Shown one piece after another: positions 1 to 5,723 of a DNA stretch of 5,723 nucleotides (position 1 is the first letter of the stretch; each line of letters starts with the position of its first letter). A program made the position numbers and the translations under genes. The notes under the pieces are model-generated. The model did not search any database and had not been told where the DNA came from. It worked only from the letters and a program-made list of their open reading frames with translations. This DNA is from Betaproteobacteria bacterium (GTDB taxonomy: Bacteria; Pseudomonadota; Gammaproteobacteria; Burkholderiales; SG8-39): NCBI GenBank assembly GCA_005888925.1, contig VBCP01000085.1, positions 1 to 5,723 on the forward strand, in the 5' to 3' direction.

Positions 1-226
1 GCTGTACCGCGATCCGGAGGTGCTGATCTTCGACGAGGCGACTAGCGCGCTCGACCAGGAAACAGAGCAGGCGGTGATGGACGCGATCCGCACACTGGCG
101 CACCAGAAGACGCTGCTCATCATTTCGCACCGCCCGACGACGTTGGCGGGCTGCGATCTTGTTTACGAGGTCGCGGACGGGAAGATCACGCTGCGCCAGC
201 CGGCCGCATTGCGTTCGAGCGCGTGA
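1..226 (+). CDS. ABC exporter ATP-binding domain, C-terminal fragment (partial, 5' end outside window)
   Basis: The reading frame is open from the left edge, with its first full codon at position 2, and gives 74 residues ending in TGA at 224-226. Visible motifs in order are Walker B with its catalytic Glu (LIFDE, nt 23-37), the D-loop SALD (nt 44-55) and the H-loop His in the SHRP motif (nt 128-130), followed by the usual CDLVYEVADGKI-type final strands. The Walker A and signature motifs and any membrane domain lie upstream. The wording around Walker B and the H-loop is that of exporter-type ATPases that energise lipid or lipid-linked oligosaccharide flipping (MsbA/PglK-like) at the inner membrane. 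The family is clear, but the substrate is inferred from the glycan genes downstream. The GTG at position 20 is an internal Val codon, not a start, because the frame and conserved sequence (LYRDPE) continue upstream of it. The stop overlaps the next start by 4 nt. Confidence 0.9.
   Translation, partial: LYRDPEVLIFDEATSALDQETEQAVMDAIRTLAHQKTLLIISHRPTTLAGCDLVYEVADGKITLRQPAALRSSA
223..226 (+). promoter_or_regulatory. GTGA start/stop overlap (translational coupling)
   Basis: GTG 223-225 starts the methyltransferase and TGA 224-226 ends the ABC gene. The upstream bases carry no clear Shine-Dalgarno, so re-initiation by ribosomes finishing the ABC gene is the likely way this start is used. The overlap is seen directly; coupling is inferred. 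Confidence 0.75.
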
Positions 227-1176
227 ATCTCCGGCTCCCCGCGGATGAATTCGTCTGCCCCGCATGCCGCGCGCCCGTGACGGCATCGGACGACGGGCTG
301 CGCTGCCCGGGCTGCGGCGCAGGCTATCCGGTGCGCGGCGGCATTGCGCGTTTCGTGCCGCCGGAGAACTATTCCAAGTCCTTCGGGCTACAGTGGAACC
401 GCCACCGCCAGACGCAGCTCGACAGCTTCGTCGGCAAGCCGATCTCGGAGCGGCGGCTGTTCGAGACGACCGGCTGGCCGCGCGAGATGCGCGGCGCCCG
501 GATCCTCGAGGCAGGCTCGGGCGCCGGGCGCTTCACCGAAGTGCTGTGCCACACCGGCGCGACGGTGTACTCCTTCGATTATTCGAGCGCGGTCGAGGCC
601 AACGCGCTCAACAACGGCGCCAACCCGAACCTGCGGCTCTTCCAGGCCGACATCCTTGCCATTCCGCTGCCGCATGACGGGTTCGACCACGTGCTTTGCC
701 TCGGAGTGCTGCAGCACACGGCGGATCCGGAGCAATCGTTCCTCAGCCTCGCGCGGCACGTGAAGCCCGGCGGCGACCTCGTGATCGACGTGTACCGCCG
801 CTCACTCGCCGCACGGCTGCAGTGGAAATACGTGCTGCGGCCTTTGACGCGCGCGATGGATCCCGACCGCTTGCAGAAAATCGTGGACCAGCTGGTGCCG
901 CCGCTTGTCGCGCCGACGCGATGGTTGCGCCATGTTGCCGGGCGCGCCGGAGCCCGGCTCTCGCCGATCGTCGAGTACTCGCATCTCGGGCTCACGTCGG
1001 AGCAGAACCTGCAGTGGGCGCTGCTCGACACATTCGACATGTATGCGCCGGCTCACGACCTGCCGCAAACCGCCGGCGCGGTGCGCCGCTGGTTCAGCGA
1101 AGCGGGCTTCGAGAGTGTCGAGGTGTTCAACGGAGCCAACGGCATAGTCGGGCGCGGCCGGCGCCCCTGCGCCTAG
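223..1176 (+). CDS. SAM-dependent class I methyltransferase with N-terminal zinc-ribbon
   Basis: This gene encodes 317 residues. Residues 10-46 form a Trm112-like zinc-ribbon with two CxxC knuckles (C12/C15 and C28/C31) followed by the typical YPVRGGIARFVP strand. The Rossmann methyltransferase domain follows. SAM-binding motif I is ILEAGSGAGRF (94-104), an acidic residue ends the second strand (D119, in SFDYSS), a D143 sits in the QADILAIPLP segment, and the motif IV/post-IV region is FDHVLCLGVLQHT (154-166) with VKPGG shortly after. A C-terminal segment (about 245-317, ending near GIVGRGRRP) is shared with methyltransferases found in polysaccharide clusters. The start is the GTG at 223, which overlaps the upstream TGA (GTGA) and places the first Cys at residue 12. 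No strong Shine-Dalgarno is visible, so coupling to the ABC gene is likely. It stops with TAG 3 nt before the next gene. The enzyme class is secure. The acceptor is unknown: a glycan or sugar is inferred from context, but another small molecule or a protein is possible. Confidence 0.88.
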   Translation: MNLRLPADEFVCPACRAPVTASDDGLRCPGCGAGYPVRGGIARFVPPENYSKSFGLQWNRHRQTQLDSFVGKPISERRLFETTGWPREMRGARILEAGSGAGRFTEVLCHTGATVYSFDYSSAVEANALNNGANPNLRLFQADILAIPLPHDGFDHVLCLGVLQHTADPEQSFLSLARHVKPGGDLVIDVYRRSLAARLQWKYVLRPLTRAMDPDRLQKIVDQLVPPLVAPTRWLRHVAGRAGARLSPIVEYSHLGLTSEQNLQWALLDTFDMYAPAHDLPQTAGAVRRWFSEAGFESVEVFNGANGIVGRGRRPCA

Positions 1177-1179
1177 GCG

Positions 1180-3018
1180 ATGTGCGGCCTCGTAGGCGCG
1201 GCCGGCGAAGCGCGGGCAGCCGACAGCGCGCGCGCCGAGATGGCGGTCGCGCAGCTCGCGGAGCGCGGCCCGGACGACCGCGGCATGTGGGCCGAGAAAG
1301 CCGCGGTGCTCGCGCATTGCCGGCTTTCGATCCTCGATCTTTCCGCGGCCGGCCACCAGCCGATGCTTTCCCCCGACCAGCGCTACGTGCTGGTCTACAA
1401 CGGGGAGATCTACAACTTTCGCGAGCTGCGCGACGAGCTCGGCGGCCAGTGGCGTAGCGATTCGGATTCCGAGGTCATTCTCGCCGGCTACGCGCGTTGG
1501 GGCAGGGCGTTTCTCTCCAGGCTGCGCGGCATGTTCGCGCTCGGCATCTGGGACCGGCACGAGCGCAAGCTGTTCCTCGCGCGCGACCGGCTCGGCGTGA
1601 AGCCGCTTTACTACGCGCTGCACCGGGGCGAGCTGATCTTCGCTTCGCGCCCGCGCGCTCTATTCGCCTACCAGCCCGAGCTGCCGAAAAAGCTGGACCT
1701 CGAGGGTCTGGCGCTTTATCTGGAGGCAGGTTATTTCCCGGCGCCGCACACTCTGTATTCGACGGTGCGCAAGCTCCCTGCGGGCCACTGGCTGGAATAT
1801 CACGCTGGCAAGACCACGCTCGGCCGCTACTGGAGCGCGCTGGACATAGCGCCGGAAGCATCCTGGCGCGAGCGGCCGGAGCAGGAGCTCCTCGAGGAGC
1901 TCGAGGCTCTGCTCACGCGCAGCGTGCGTGCGCGCCTCGTGAGCGACGTCCCGCTCGGTGCGTTTCTCTCGGGAGGCATCGACAGCTCGGTGGTGGTCGC
2001 GCTGATGGCGAAGCTCGCGAGCGGGCCGGTCAAGACCTTCACCATCGGCTTTCGCGAGCCGCACTACGACGAGAGCCGGCACGCCGAAGCGGTGGCGCGC
2101 GCCCTCGGAACCGAGCACCACCAGGAAACGCTGTCGGTCGACGATCTCCTGGGCCTCGTGCCTTCGTTCCACGAGCACTTCGACGAGCCGTTTTTCGACA
2201 GCTCGGCGTTTCCGGCGCTCGCGGTATCGCGGCTCGCGCGGCGCGAGGTGAAGGTCGCGCTCGGCGGCGACGGCGGCGACGAGCTGTTCGGCGGCTATCA
2301 CTACTATTCGCTCCTGCAGCGCATGGCGCCGGCCTTCCGGCTTCCGCAAGCGCTGCGCGCCGGCGCCGCCGAGGCGATTTCGCTCGCGCCCTCGCATAAG
2401 GCGCGCCTCCTGGGCGCGACGCTACGCGAGGCGCAGCCGATGCAGGCGTTTCGCTTCATGCGCAGCATCGCCAAGGACTACGGCAGCATACTGCGGCCGC
2501 AGGCGGCCTGCGGGGCGGGTCTCGACCGGGTCTTCGCCGAGACGCTGCGCCACATGCCGGATAATCTCGACCCGGTGGAGCGCGCCATGCGGCTCGATCT
2601 CGCGCACATCCTGCCGGAGGAGTATCTGCAGAAGACCGACCTGTCGAGCATGGCTTATTCGCTGGAGGCGCGCGAGCCGCTGCTCGACCACGAGCTGGTC
2701 GAATGGAGCATGCGGCTGCCGCTTTCCTGGAAACTGCGCGGCGGCGGCGGCAAATACCTGCTGCGGCAGCTCGCCTATCGCTTGGTGCCGCGCGCCATCG
2801 TCGAGCGTCCGAAGCAGGGCTTCACCGTGCCGATCGACCGCTGGCTGCGCGGTCCGTTGCGCGAATGGGCGCGCGAGCGCCTCGCTGCGCCTCGCCTGTA
2901 TGAGACGTTTCCGCTGGAGCGCGATCGGGTGCTGAGCCTGCTCGATCTTCACCTCTCCGGCAGGCGCGATACGCACCCGCTGCTCTGGGCCATCCTGATG
3001 CTGGCGCCTTTCGCATGA
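1180..3018 (+). CDS. asnB: Asparagine synthetase (glutamine-hydrolysing)-type amidotransferase
   Basis: The 612-residue length is usual for the polysaccharide-cluster branch of the family. The N-terminal Ntn-type glutaminase domain (about 2-210) starts MCG, so Cys2 becomes the nucleophile after Met removal and fixes the start at ATG 1180. It also shows RGPDDRG (29-35), the glutamine-binding R48 in CRLSI, GHQPM (58-62), YNGEIYN (73-79) and SDSE (95-98). The synthetase domain has the ATP pyrophosphatase PP-loop SGGIDSS (264-270), GGDGGDELFGGY (362-373), KTDLSSMAYSLEAREPLLD (485-503) and a RPKQGFTVP segment (543-551). Glutaminase-derived ammonia is transferred to an AMP-activated carboxylate, classically aspartate to asparagine in the cytoplasm. 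In glycan loci, relatives such as WbpS are thought to amidate uronic-acid sugars, which fits this context. D364 stands where E. coli AsnB has its catalytic Glu348. The symbol names the family; free-asparagine synthesis is not shown. The stop overlaps the next start by 4 nt (ATGA). Confidence 0.93.
   Translation: MCGLVGAAGEARAADSARAEMAVAQLAERGPDDRGMWAEKAAVLAHCRLSILDLSAAGHQPMLSPDQRYVLVYNGEIYNFRELRDELGGQWRSDSDSEVILAGYARWGRAFLSRLRGMFALGIWDRHERKLFLARDRLGVKPLYYALHRGELIFASRPRALFAYQPELPKKLDLEGLALYLEAGYFPAPHTLYSTVRKLPAGHWLEYHAGKTTLGRYWSALDIAPEASWRERPEQELLEELEALLTRSVRARLVSDVPLGAFLSGGIDSSVVVALMAKLASGPVKTFTIGFREPHYDESRHAEAVARALGTEHHQETLSVDDLLGLVPSFHEHFDEPFFDSSAFPALAVSRLARREVKVALGGDGGDELFGGYHYYSLLQRMAPAFRLPQALRAGAAEAISLAPSHKARLLGATLREAQPMQAFRFMRSIAKDYGSILRPQAACGAGLDRVFAETLRHMPDNLDPVERAMRLDLAHILPEEYLQKTDLSSMAYSLEAREPLLDHELVEWSMRLPLSWKLRGGGGKYLLRQLAYRLVPRAIVERPKQGFTVPIDRWLRGPLREWARERLAAPRLYETFPLERDRVLSLLDLHLSGRRDTHPLLWAILMLAPFA
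1885..1902. repeat. 18-bp perfect palindrome inside the amidotransferase gene
   Basis: Three 6-mers, GAGCTC, CTCGAG and GAGCTC, abut to make an 18-bp sequence identical to its reverse complement. In frame it encodes E-L-L-E-E-L (residues 236-241) at the linker helix between the glutaminase and synthetase domains. GAG and CTC are reverse complements of each other and are the favoured Glu and Leu codons in GC-rich genes, so codon usage alone explains it. There is no loop or T-tract, so it is not a terminator. Confidence 0.85.
3015..3018 (+). promoter_or_regulatory. ATGA start/stop overlap (translational coupling)
   Basis: ATG 3015-3017 starts the double glycosyltransferase and TGA 3016-3018 ends the amidotransferase gene. 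No purine-rich Shine-Dalgarno lies within about 15 nt upstream (the stretch is CTGGCGCCTTTCGC), which favours coupled re-initiation. Confidence 0.75.
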
Positions 3019-5207
3019 GCGTGATGCTGATCGACGCACTCTCGGCGCGCCAGGGCGGGGGCCAGACCTATCTGCTCAACCTGCTCACGCGCTTGCCGCC
3101 GGGCGAGCCGTCGATGATCTATCTGCTCGCGCCGCGGGAGGTCGGCGAGCAGGTGAAAAGCGAGCGCGTGCGCCTGTTGCAGCCGGAGTGGCCGGTGCGC
3201 AACGGCCTCGCCCGCACGGTGTGGGAGAAGCTCTTTCTGCGCCGTCATGCCGCCAGGCTAGGGGCCTCCGTGATTTTCTTCCCCGGCGGCGTCGTGGCGA
3301 GTTCCGCGCCCGGCAGCTCGCGGCAGGTCACCATGTTCCGCAACGTCATCCCGTTCGATCCCGCGCAGCGGGCGAAATACCCGGTCGGCTACCAGCGGCT
3401 GCGCAACTGGGCGCTGGAGCGCGTGATGCTGAAGAGCATGCTCGAGGCCGACCTCGTCATCTTTCTCTCGAATTACGGCCGTTCGCTCATCGAGAGGCGC
3501 GCCGGCCGCGCCATCCCCGGCGCCGCCACCATCCCGCACGGCATCAGCCCGGTGTTCCGCGCGCCGCCCTCGGGCGCGAAGCTCGACTGGCTGCCCGATC
3601 ATCCGTATCTGCTTTACGTGTCGAGCTTCGAGCCCTACAAGGCGCAGCTCGAGGTGGTGCGCGCTTTCGCGCGCGTGATGCAGGAATGGAAAGATCCCCT
3701 TTCCCTCGTCCTGGTCGGGCCGCACAACACACCGTACGCGCGCCGCGTGACGCAGGAGATCAGGAGCCAGGGCCTCGAGGGTCGCGTGCTGATGCCGGGC
3801 AACAAGCGCTACGGCGATCTGCCGGCGGCGCACCACCACTCGCTGATCGGCATCTTTGCCTCGGAAGCGGAGAACTGCCCGAACGCGCTGCTCGAAGCCA
3901 TGGCGGCAGGCAAGCCGATCCTGTGCTCGAGCCGGCCGCCGATGCCGGAATTCGGCGGCAAGGCCGTGTGGTATTTCGACCCCTCCAGCGTGGAAGAGCT
4001 CTCCGGCAAATTGTTGCGCCTGCTGCGCGAGCCGGCCACGCGCGAGCGGCTCGGCGCCGCCGCGGCCGAATGGTCGCGCCGCTTCGACTGGGACCAGACT
4101 GCGCGCGCCACCTGGTCCGCCCTTCGCAAGCTCGAGCAGTCCGGACAGCCGCTGATCGTGCATGCGCCCAATGTGCATGTGGGCGGCGGACGCGAGCTCC
4201 TGGCGGCGCTGGTGCAGTCCCTTGACGGGCGGCATCCCTACTCCGCGGTGCTCGACGAGCGTTTCGCGCGCGAGGTCGACGTGCGGCATGCCGCAGAGGT
4301 GGTGCGCGTCCGGCCGACGATGGTGCAGCGACTCGCCGCTGAGCTGCGCCTGAGGGCGCTGGCACGCCGCGGTGCGCGGGTGCTGTGCTTCGGCAACCTG
4401 CCGCCGCTTTTCCGCCTGCCCGCGCAAGTGTTCCTGTACCTGCAGAACCGGTATCTGACCGGCAACCACTCGCTGATCGGTTTGCCCGCGCGAATGGCGC
4501 TGCGGCTCGCGATCGAGCGATGGTGGCTTGCGTCGCGCCTCAAGAACGTCGACACCATCGTGGTGCAGACCGCGACCATGCAGCTTGAAGTGCGAGAGCG
4601 CTTCGGGCGCGACGCAATCGTTTTACCGTTCCTGCCACAGCAGCGCGCGCACGCTGCAGATTCCCATGAGGGCAAGGAGCGCCCCAGCGGTGCATTTCTC
4701 TACGTCGCCTCGGGCGAGCCGCACAAGAATCATCGCTGCCTGCTGCAGGCCTGGATCGCTCTCGCCCGGGCGGGGCTGCGGCCGCCGCTTTGGCTGACGC
4801 TCGACGCCGGCAGGTATGGGCAGCTCGTGCGGGAGATCGACGCTCGGGTAAGCGGCCACGGCCTAAACATCGTGAACCTGGGCAATCTTTCGCGCGAAGG
4901 CATCACCGACGCGTACCACACGGCGGCCGCGCTTATCTATCCCTCGACGCTCGAGTCATACGGCCTGCCGCTGCTCGAAGCGCGCGCCGCGGGCCTGCCG
5001 ATCCTGACCGGCGAGCTCGACTACGTGCGCGATGTGGTCGATCCCGAGGAGACGTTCGACCCGCATTCGGCGCTGTCGATCGCGCGCGCGGTGAGGCGCT
5101 TTCTGAAGCGGGCGGAGCAGCGCGCGGCGGCCGCGAGCGCCGACGAGTTCGTGCACCGCCTGATTGCGGCGTCCGCCGATGCTGATCCGACGATAATCCG
5201 CGCGTGA
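3015..5207 (+). CDS. Bifunctional tandem GT4-type glycosyltransferase (two complete GT-B enzymes fused)
   Basis: The 730 residues are about twice the length of a normal GT4 enzyme. Unit 1 (about 1-378) opens with a strand and a glycine loop (QGGGQTYLLNLL, 13-24). It has the PHGI linker (174-177), the sugar-nucleotide-domain opening YVSSFEPYKAQ (201-211) and the EX7E motif ENCPNALLE (286-294) followed by AMAAGKPIL. Unit 2 (about 379-730) restarts the fold: VHVGGGRELLAALV (387-400), FGNLPPLF (459-466), YLQNRYL (475-481), VASGEPHKNH (564-573), and a second EX7E motif ESYGLPLLE (647-655) followed by ARAAGLPIL. Both units keep the acidic pair and the donor-site Lys (K209, K571), so both look active. 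The family uses retaining chemistry with nucleotide-sugar donors on the cytoplasmic side of the membrane. No signal peptide or membrane segment is seen. Two successive sugar additions to a lipid-linked glycan are inferred. The start is ATG 3015, overlapping the upstream TGA; the stop TGA overlaps the following GTG. Donors and acceptors cannot be read from the sequence. Confidence 0.9.
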   Translation: MSVMLIDALSARQGGGQTYLLNLLTRLPPGEPSMIYLLAPREVGEQVKSERVRLLQPEWPVRNGLARTVWEKLFLRRHAARLGASVIFFPGGVVASSAPGSSRQVTMFRNVIPFDPAQRAKYPVGYQRLRNWALERVMLKSMLEADLVIFLSNYGRSLIERRAGRAIPGAATIPHGISPVFRAPPSGAKLDWLPDHPYLLYVSSFEPYKAQLEVVRAFARVMQEWKDPLSLVLVGPHNTPYARRVTQEIRSQGLEGRVLMPGNKRYGDLPAAHHHSLIGIFASEAENCPNALLEAMAAGKPILCSSRPPMPEFGGKAVWYFDPSSVEELSGKLLRLLREPATRERLGAAAAEWSRRFDWDQTARATWSALRKLEQSGQPLIVHAPNVHVGGGRELLAALVQSLDGRHPYSAVLDERFAREVDVRHAAEVVRVRPTMVQRLAAELRLRALARRGARVLCFGNLPPLFRLPAQVFLYLQNRYLTGNHSLIGLPARMALRLAIERWWLASRLKNVDTIVVQTATMQLEVRERFGRDAIVLPFLPQQRAHAADSHEGKERPSGAFLYVASGEPHKNHRCLLQAWIALARAGLRPPLWLTLDAGRYGQLVREIDARVSGHGLNIVNLGNLSREGITDAYHTAAALIYPSTLESYGLPLLEARAAGLPILTGELDYVRDVVDPEETFDPHSALSIARAVRRFLKRAEQRAAAASADEFVHRLIAASADADPTIIRA
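4134..4178 (+). other. Fusion seam between the two glycosyltransferase units
   Basis: Unit 1 ends normally with a Trp/Leu-rich helix (ATWSALRKLEQ, residues 365-375). Unit 2 begins almost at once with its first strand (PLIVHAPNVHV, 379-389), so the linker is only a few residues. The frame is open across the seam. Codons in frame with unit 2 that could act as starts are CTG at 4152 and GTG at 4158, but neither has a convincing Shine-Dalgarno upstream. A TGA at 4153-4155, out of frame with the ORF, overlaps CTG 4152 as CTGA. This is the same geometry as the true 4-nt overlaps at 223, 3015 and 5204. Confidence 0.7.
5204..5207 (+). promoter_or_regulatory. GTGA start/stop overlap (translational coupling)
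   Basis: GTG 5204-5206 starts the right-hand methyltransferase and TGA 5205-5207 ends the glycosyltransferase. No Shine-Dalgarno is evident upstream. The overlap, together with the conserved Cys residues starting at codon 10, supports this start. Confidence 0.72.
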
Positions 5208-5723
5208 CGAAACTGGCGTTCAAGCATCGCTGCGCCTTCTGCGGCGGGCGCGAGCTGGAGCAGATCATCGACTTCGGTGACATGGCGCTCGCCGGGGGAT
5301 TCATCAAGCCGGCGGATTTTGCCTCGGAGCCGCGCTACCGGCTGCGCGTCTTCTTCTGCATGCAATGCTGCGCGCTGCAGCTTCTGGACATCGTCGACCC
5401 GGCCCACTTGTTCGGCAGGTACTTTTACTTCTCGTCCGCAATCCGTTCGCTGCGCGAGCACTTTCTCGACTACGCGAACGAGGTCGTCGCGCGTTTCCTC
5501 AAGCCCGATCGCGCCACCGTGGTGGAGATCGGCTGCAACGACGGCGTGCTGCTGAAACCCCTCGCTGACCAGGGCGTGCGCACGGTGATCGGCGTCGACC
5601 CAGCCACCAACATCGTGCGCACGATCAATGATCCGCGAATCATCGTGGTCAACGATTTTTTCACCAGCGCCGTCGCCGGCCGCATACGCGGCGAGCGCGG
5701 GCACGCCGATCTGGTGGTCGCCA
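5204..5723 (+). CDS. Sugar C-methyltransferase-like SAM methyltransferase, N-terminal part (partial, 3' end outside window)
   Basis: The frame starts at GTG 5204, overlaps the preceding TGA as GTGA, and stays open for 173 codons to the right edge. Residues 10-55 form a putative zinc-binding domain with C10/C13 and C52/C55, a DFGDMALAGGFI segment (23-34) and then the LFGRYFYFSS segment (69-78). This is the N-terminal arrangement (Methyltransf_13) of deoxysugar C-methyltransferases such as TylC3 and NovU. A Rossmann SAM-binding motif follows (VVEIGCNDGVLLKPL, 106-120) and then GVDPATNIV (130-138), where D132 probably contacts the SAM ribose. Known members methylate a carbon of a dTDP-keto-sugar to make branched sugars. 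The family is typically about 400 residues long, so more than half, including the C-terminal lobe, is missing here. Membership is well supported. The substrate, and whether this copy makes a branched sugar, are inferred; many environmental members are uncharacterised. Confidence 0.88.
   Translation, partial: MTKLAFKHRCAFCGGRELEQIIDFGDMALAGGFIKPADFASEPRYRLRVFFCMQCCALQLLDIVDPAHLFGRYFYFSSAIRSLREHFLDYANEVVARFLKPDRATVVEIGCNDGVLLKPLADQGVRTVIGVDPATNIVRTINDPRIIVVNDFFTSAVAGRIRGERGHADLVVA

Noticed and set aside
20..22. GTG as the true start of a 68-residue protein at the left edge
   Set aside because: The frame continues to the left edge with conserved residues (LYRDPE) directly before Walker B, so this Val lies inside a truncated ABC ATPase.
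1177..1179. Search for a promoter, riboswitch or small RNA between genes
   Set aside because: The only non-coding bases in the window are these three, so there is no room for an intergenic regulatory element.
802..1623. 273-codon open frame on the - strand across the methyltransferase/amidotransferase boundary
   Set aside because: It has no domain motif, crosses the junction of two well-supported genes on the other strand, and has an Arg/Ala-rich shadow composition.
1885..1902. Palindrome considered as a terminator or operator
   Set aside because: It sits in the middle of a conserved gene, has no loop or T-run, and is explained by alternating GAG and CTC codons for Glu and Leu.
1660..2397. 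245-codon open frame on the - strand inside the amidotransferase gene
   Set aside because: The opposite strand carries the PP-loop and other invariant motifs of the asparagine synthetase family; this frame is charged low-complexity shadow sequence.
1497..2399. 300-codon open frame on the + strand in another frame of the amidotransferase gene
   Set aside because: It is an Arg/Ala/Gly-rich frame-shifted shadow without motifs, fully contained in a strongly supported gene.
3258..4469. 403-codon open frame on the - strand, antisense to the glycosyltransferase
   Set aside because: It is rich in Arg, Ala and His with no recognisable motif, and it lies opposite a gene with clear family motifs in both halves. 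Long antisense frames are expected in DNA with such high third-position GC.
5021..5704. 227-codon open frame on the - strand at the right end
   Set aside because: The + strand here encodes the end of the second EX7E glycosyltransferase and the four-Cys methyltransferase, both motif-supported; the antisense frame shows no family features.

Overview
The window is a GC-rich (roughly two-thirds G+C by eye), almost fully coding stretch of bacterial DNA. All five genes are on the + strand. Codon choice is strongly biased to G/C in the third position, and the gene types fit a surface-polysaccharide locus of a Gram-negative bacterium. A member of the Pseudomonadota, possibly a betaproteobacterium, is my best guess from composition and family flavour only. 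No ribosomal or other phylogenetic marker is present, so this is weak.

Layout from left to right: (1) the last 74 codons of an ABC-exporter ATPase domain, cut by the left edge; (2) a 317-residue SAM-dependent methyltransferase with an N-terminal zinc-ribbon; (3) a 612-residue glutamine-dependent asparagine-synthetase-type amidotransferase (asnB family); (4) a 730-residue protein made of two complete GT4-type glycosyltransferases fused head to tail; (5) the first 173 codons of a methyltransferase with the four-cysteine N-terminal domain seen in deoxysugar C-methyltransferases, cut by the right edge. There is no intergenic region longer than 3 nt. Three of the four junctions are 4-nt start/stop overlaps (GTGA, ATGA, GTGA) and the fourth has a 3-nt gap. 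This is therefore the interior of one tightly coupled operon, whose promoter and terminator lie outside the window.

Together the genes look like a set for assembling and decorating a glycan. The glycosyltransferases would add sugars, the amidotransferase could convert a carboxyl group (for example of a uronic acid) to an amide, and the methyltransferases could modify sugars or cap the chain. The ABC exporter could flip the lipid-linked product across the inner membrane. The individual families are recognisable; the substrate chemistry is inferred.

The most notable features are the tandem two-enzyme glycosyltransferase fusion, with an out-of-frame TGA in a CTGA tetranucleotide at its seam that mirrors the overlaps at the other junctions, and an Asp where E. 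coli AsnB has a catalytic Glu. I saw no RNA gene, mobile element, CRISPR array or terminator, and nothing that amounts to a clearly new biological system.
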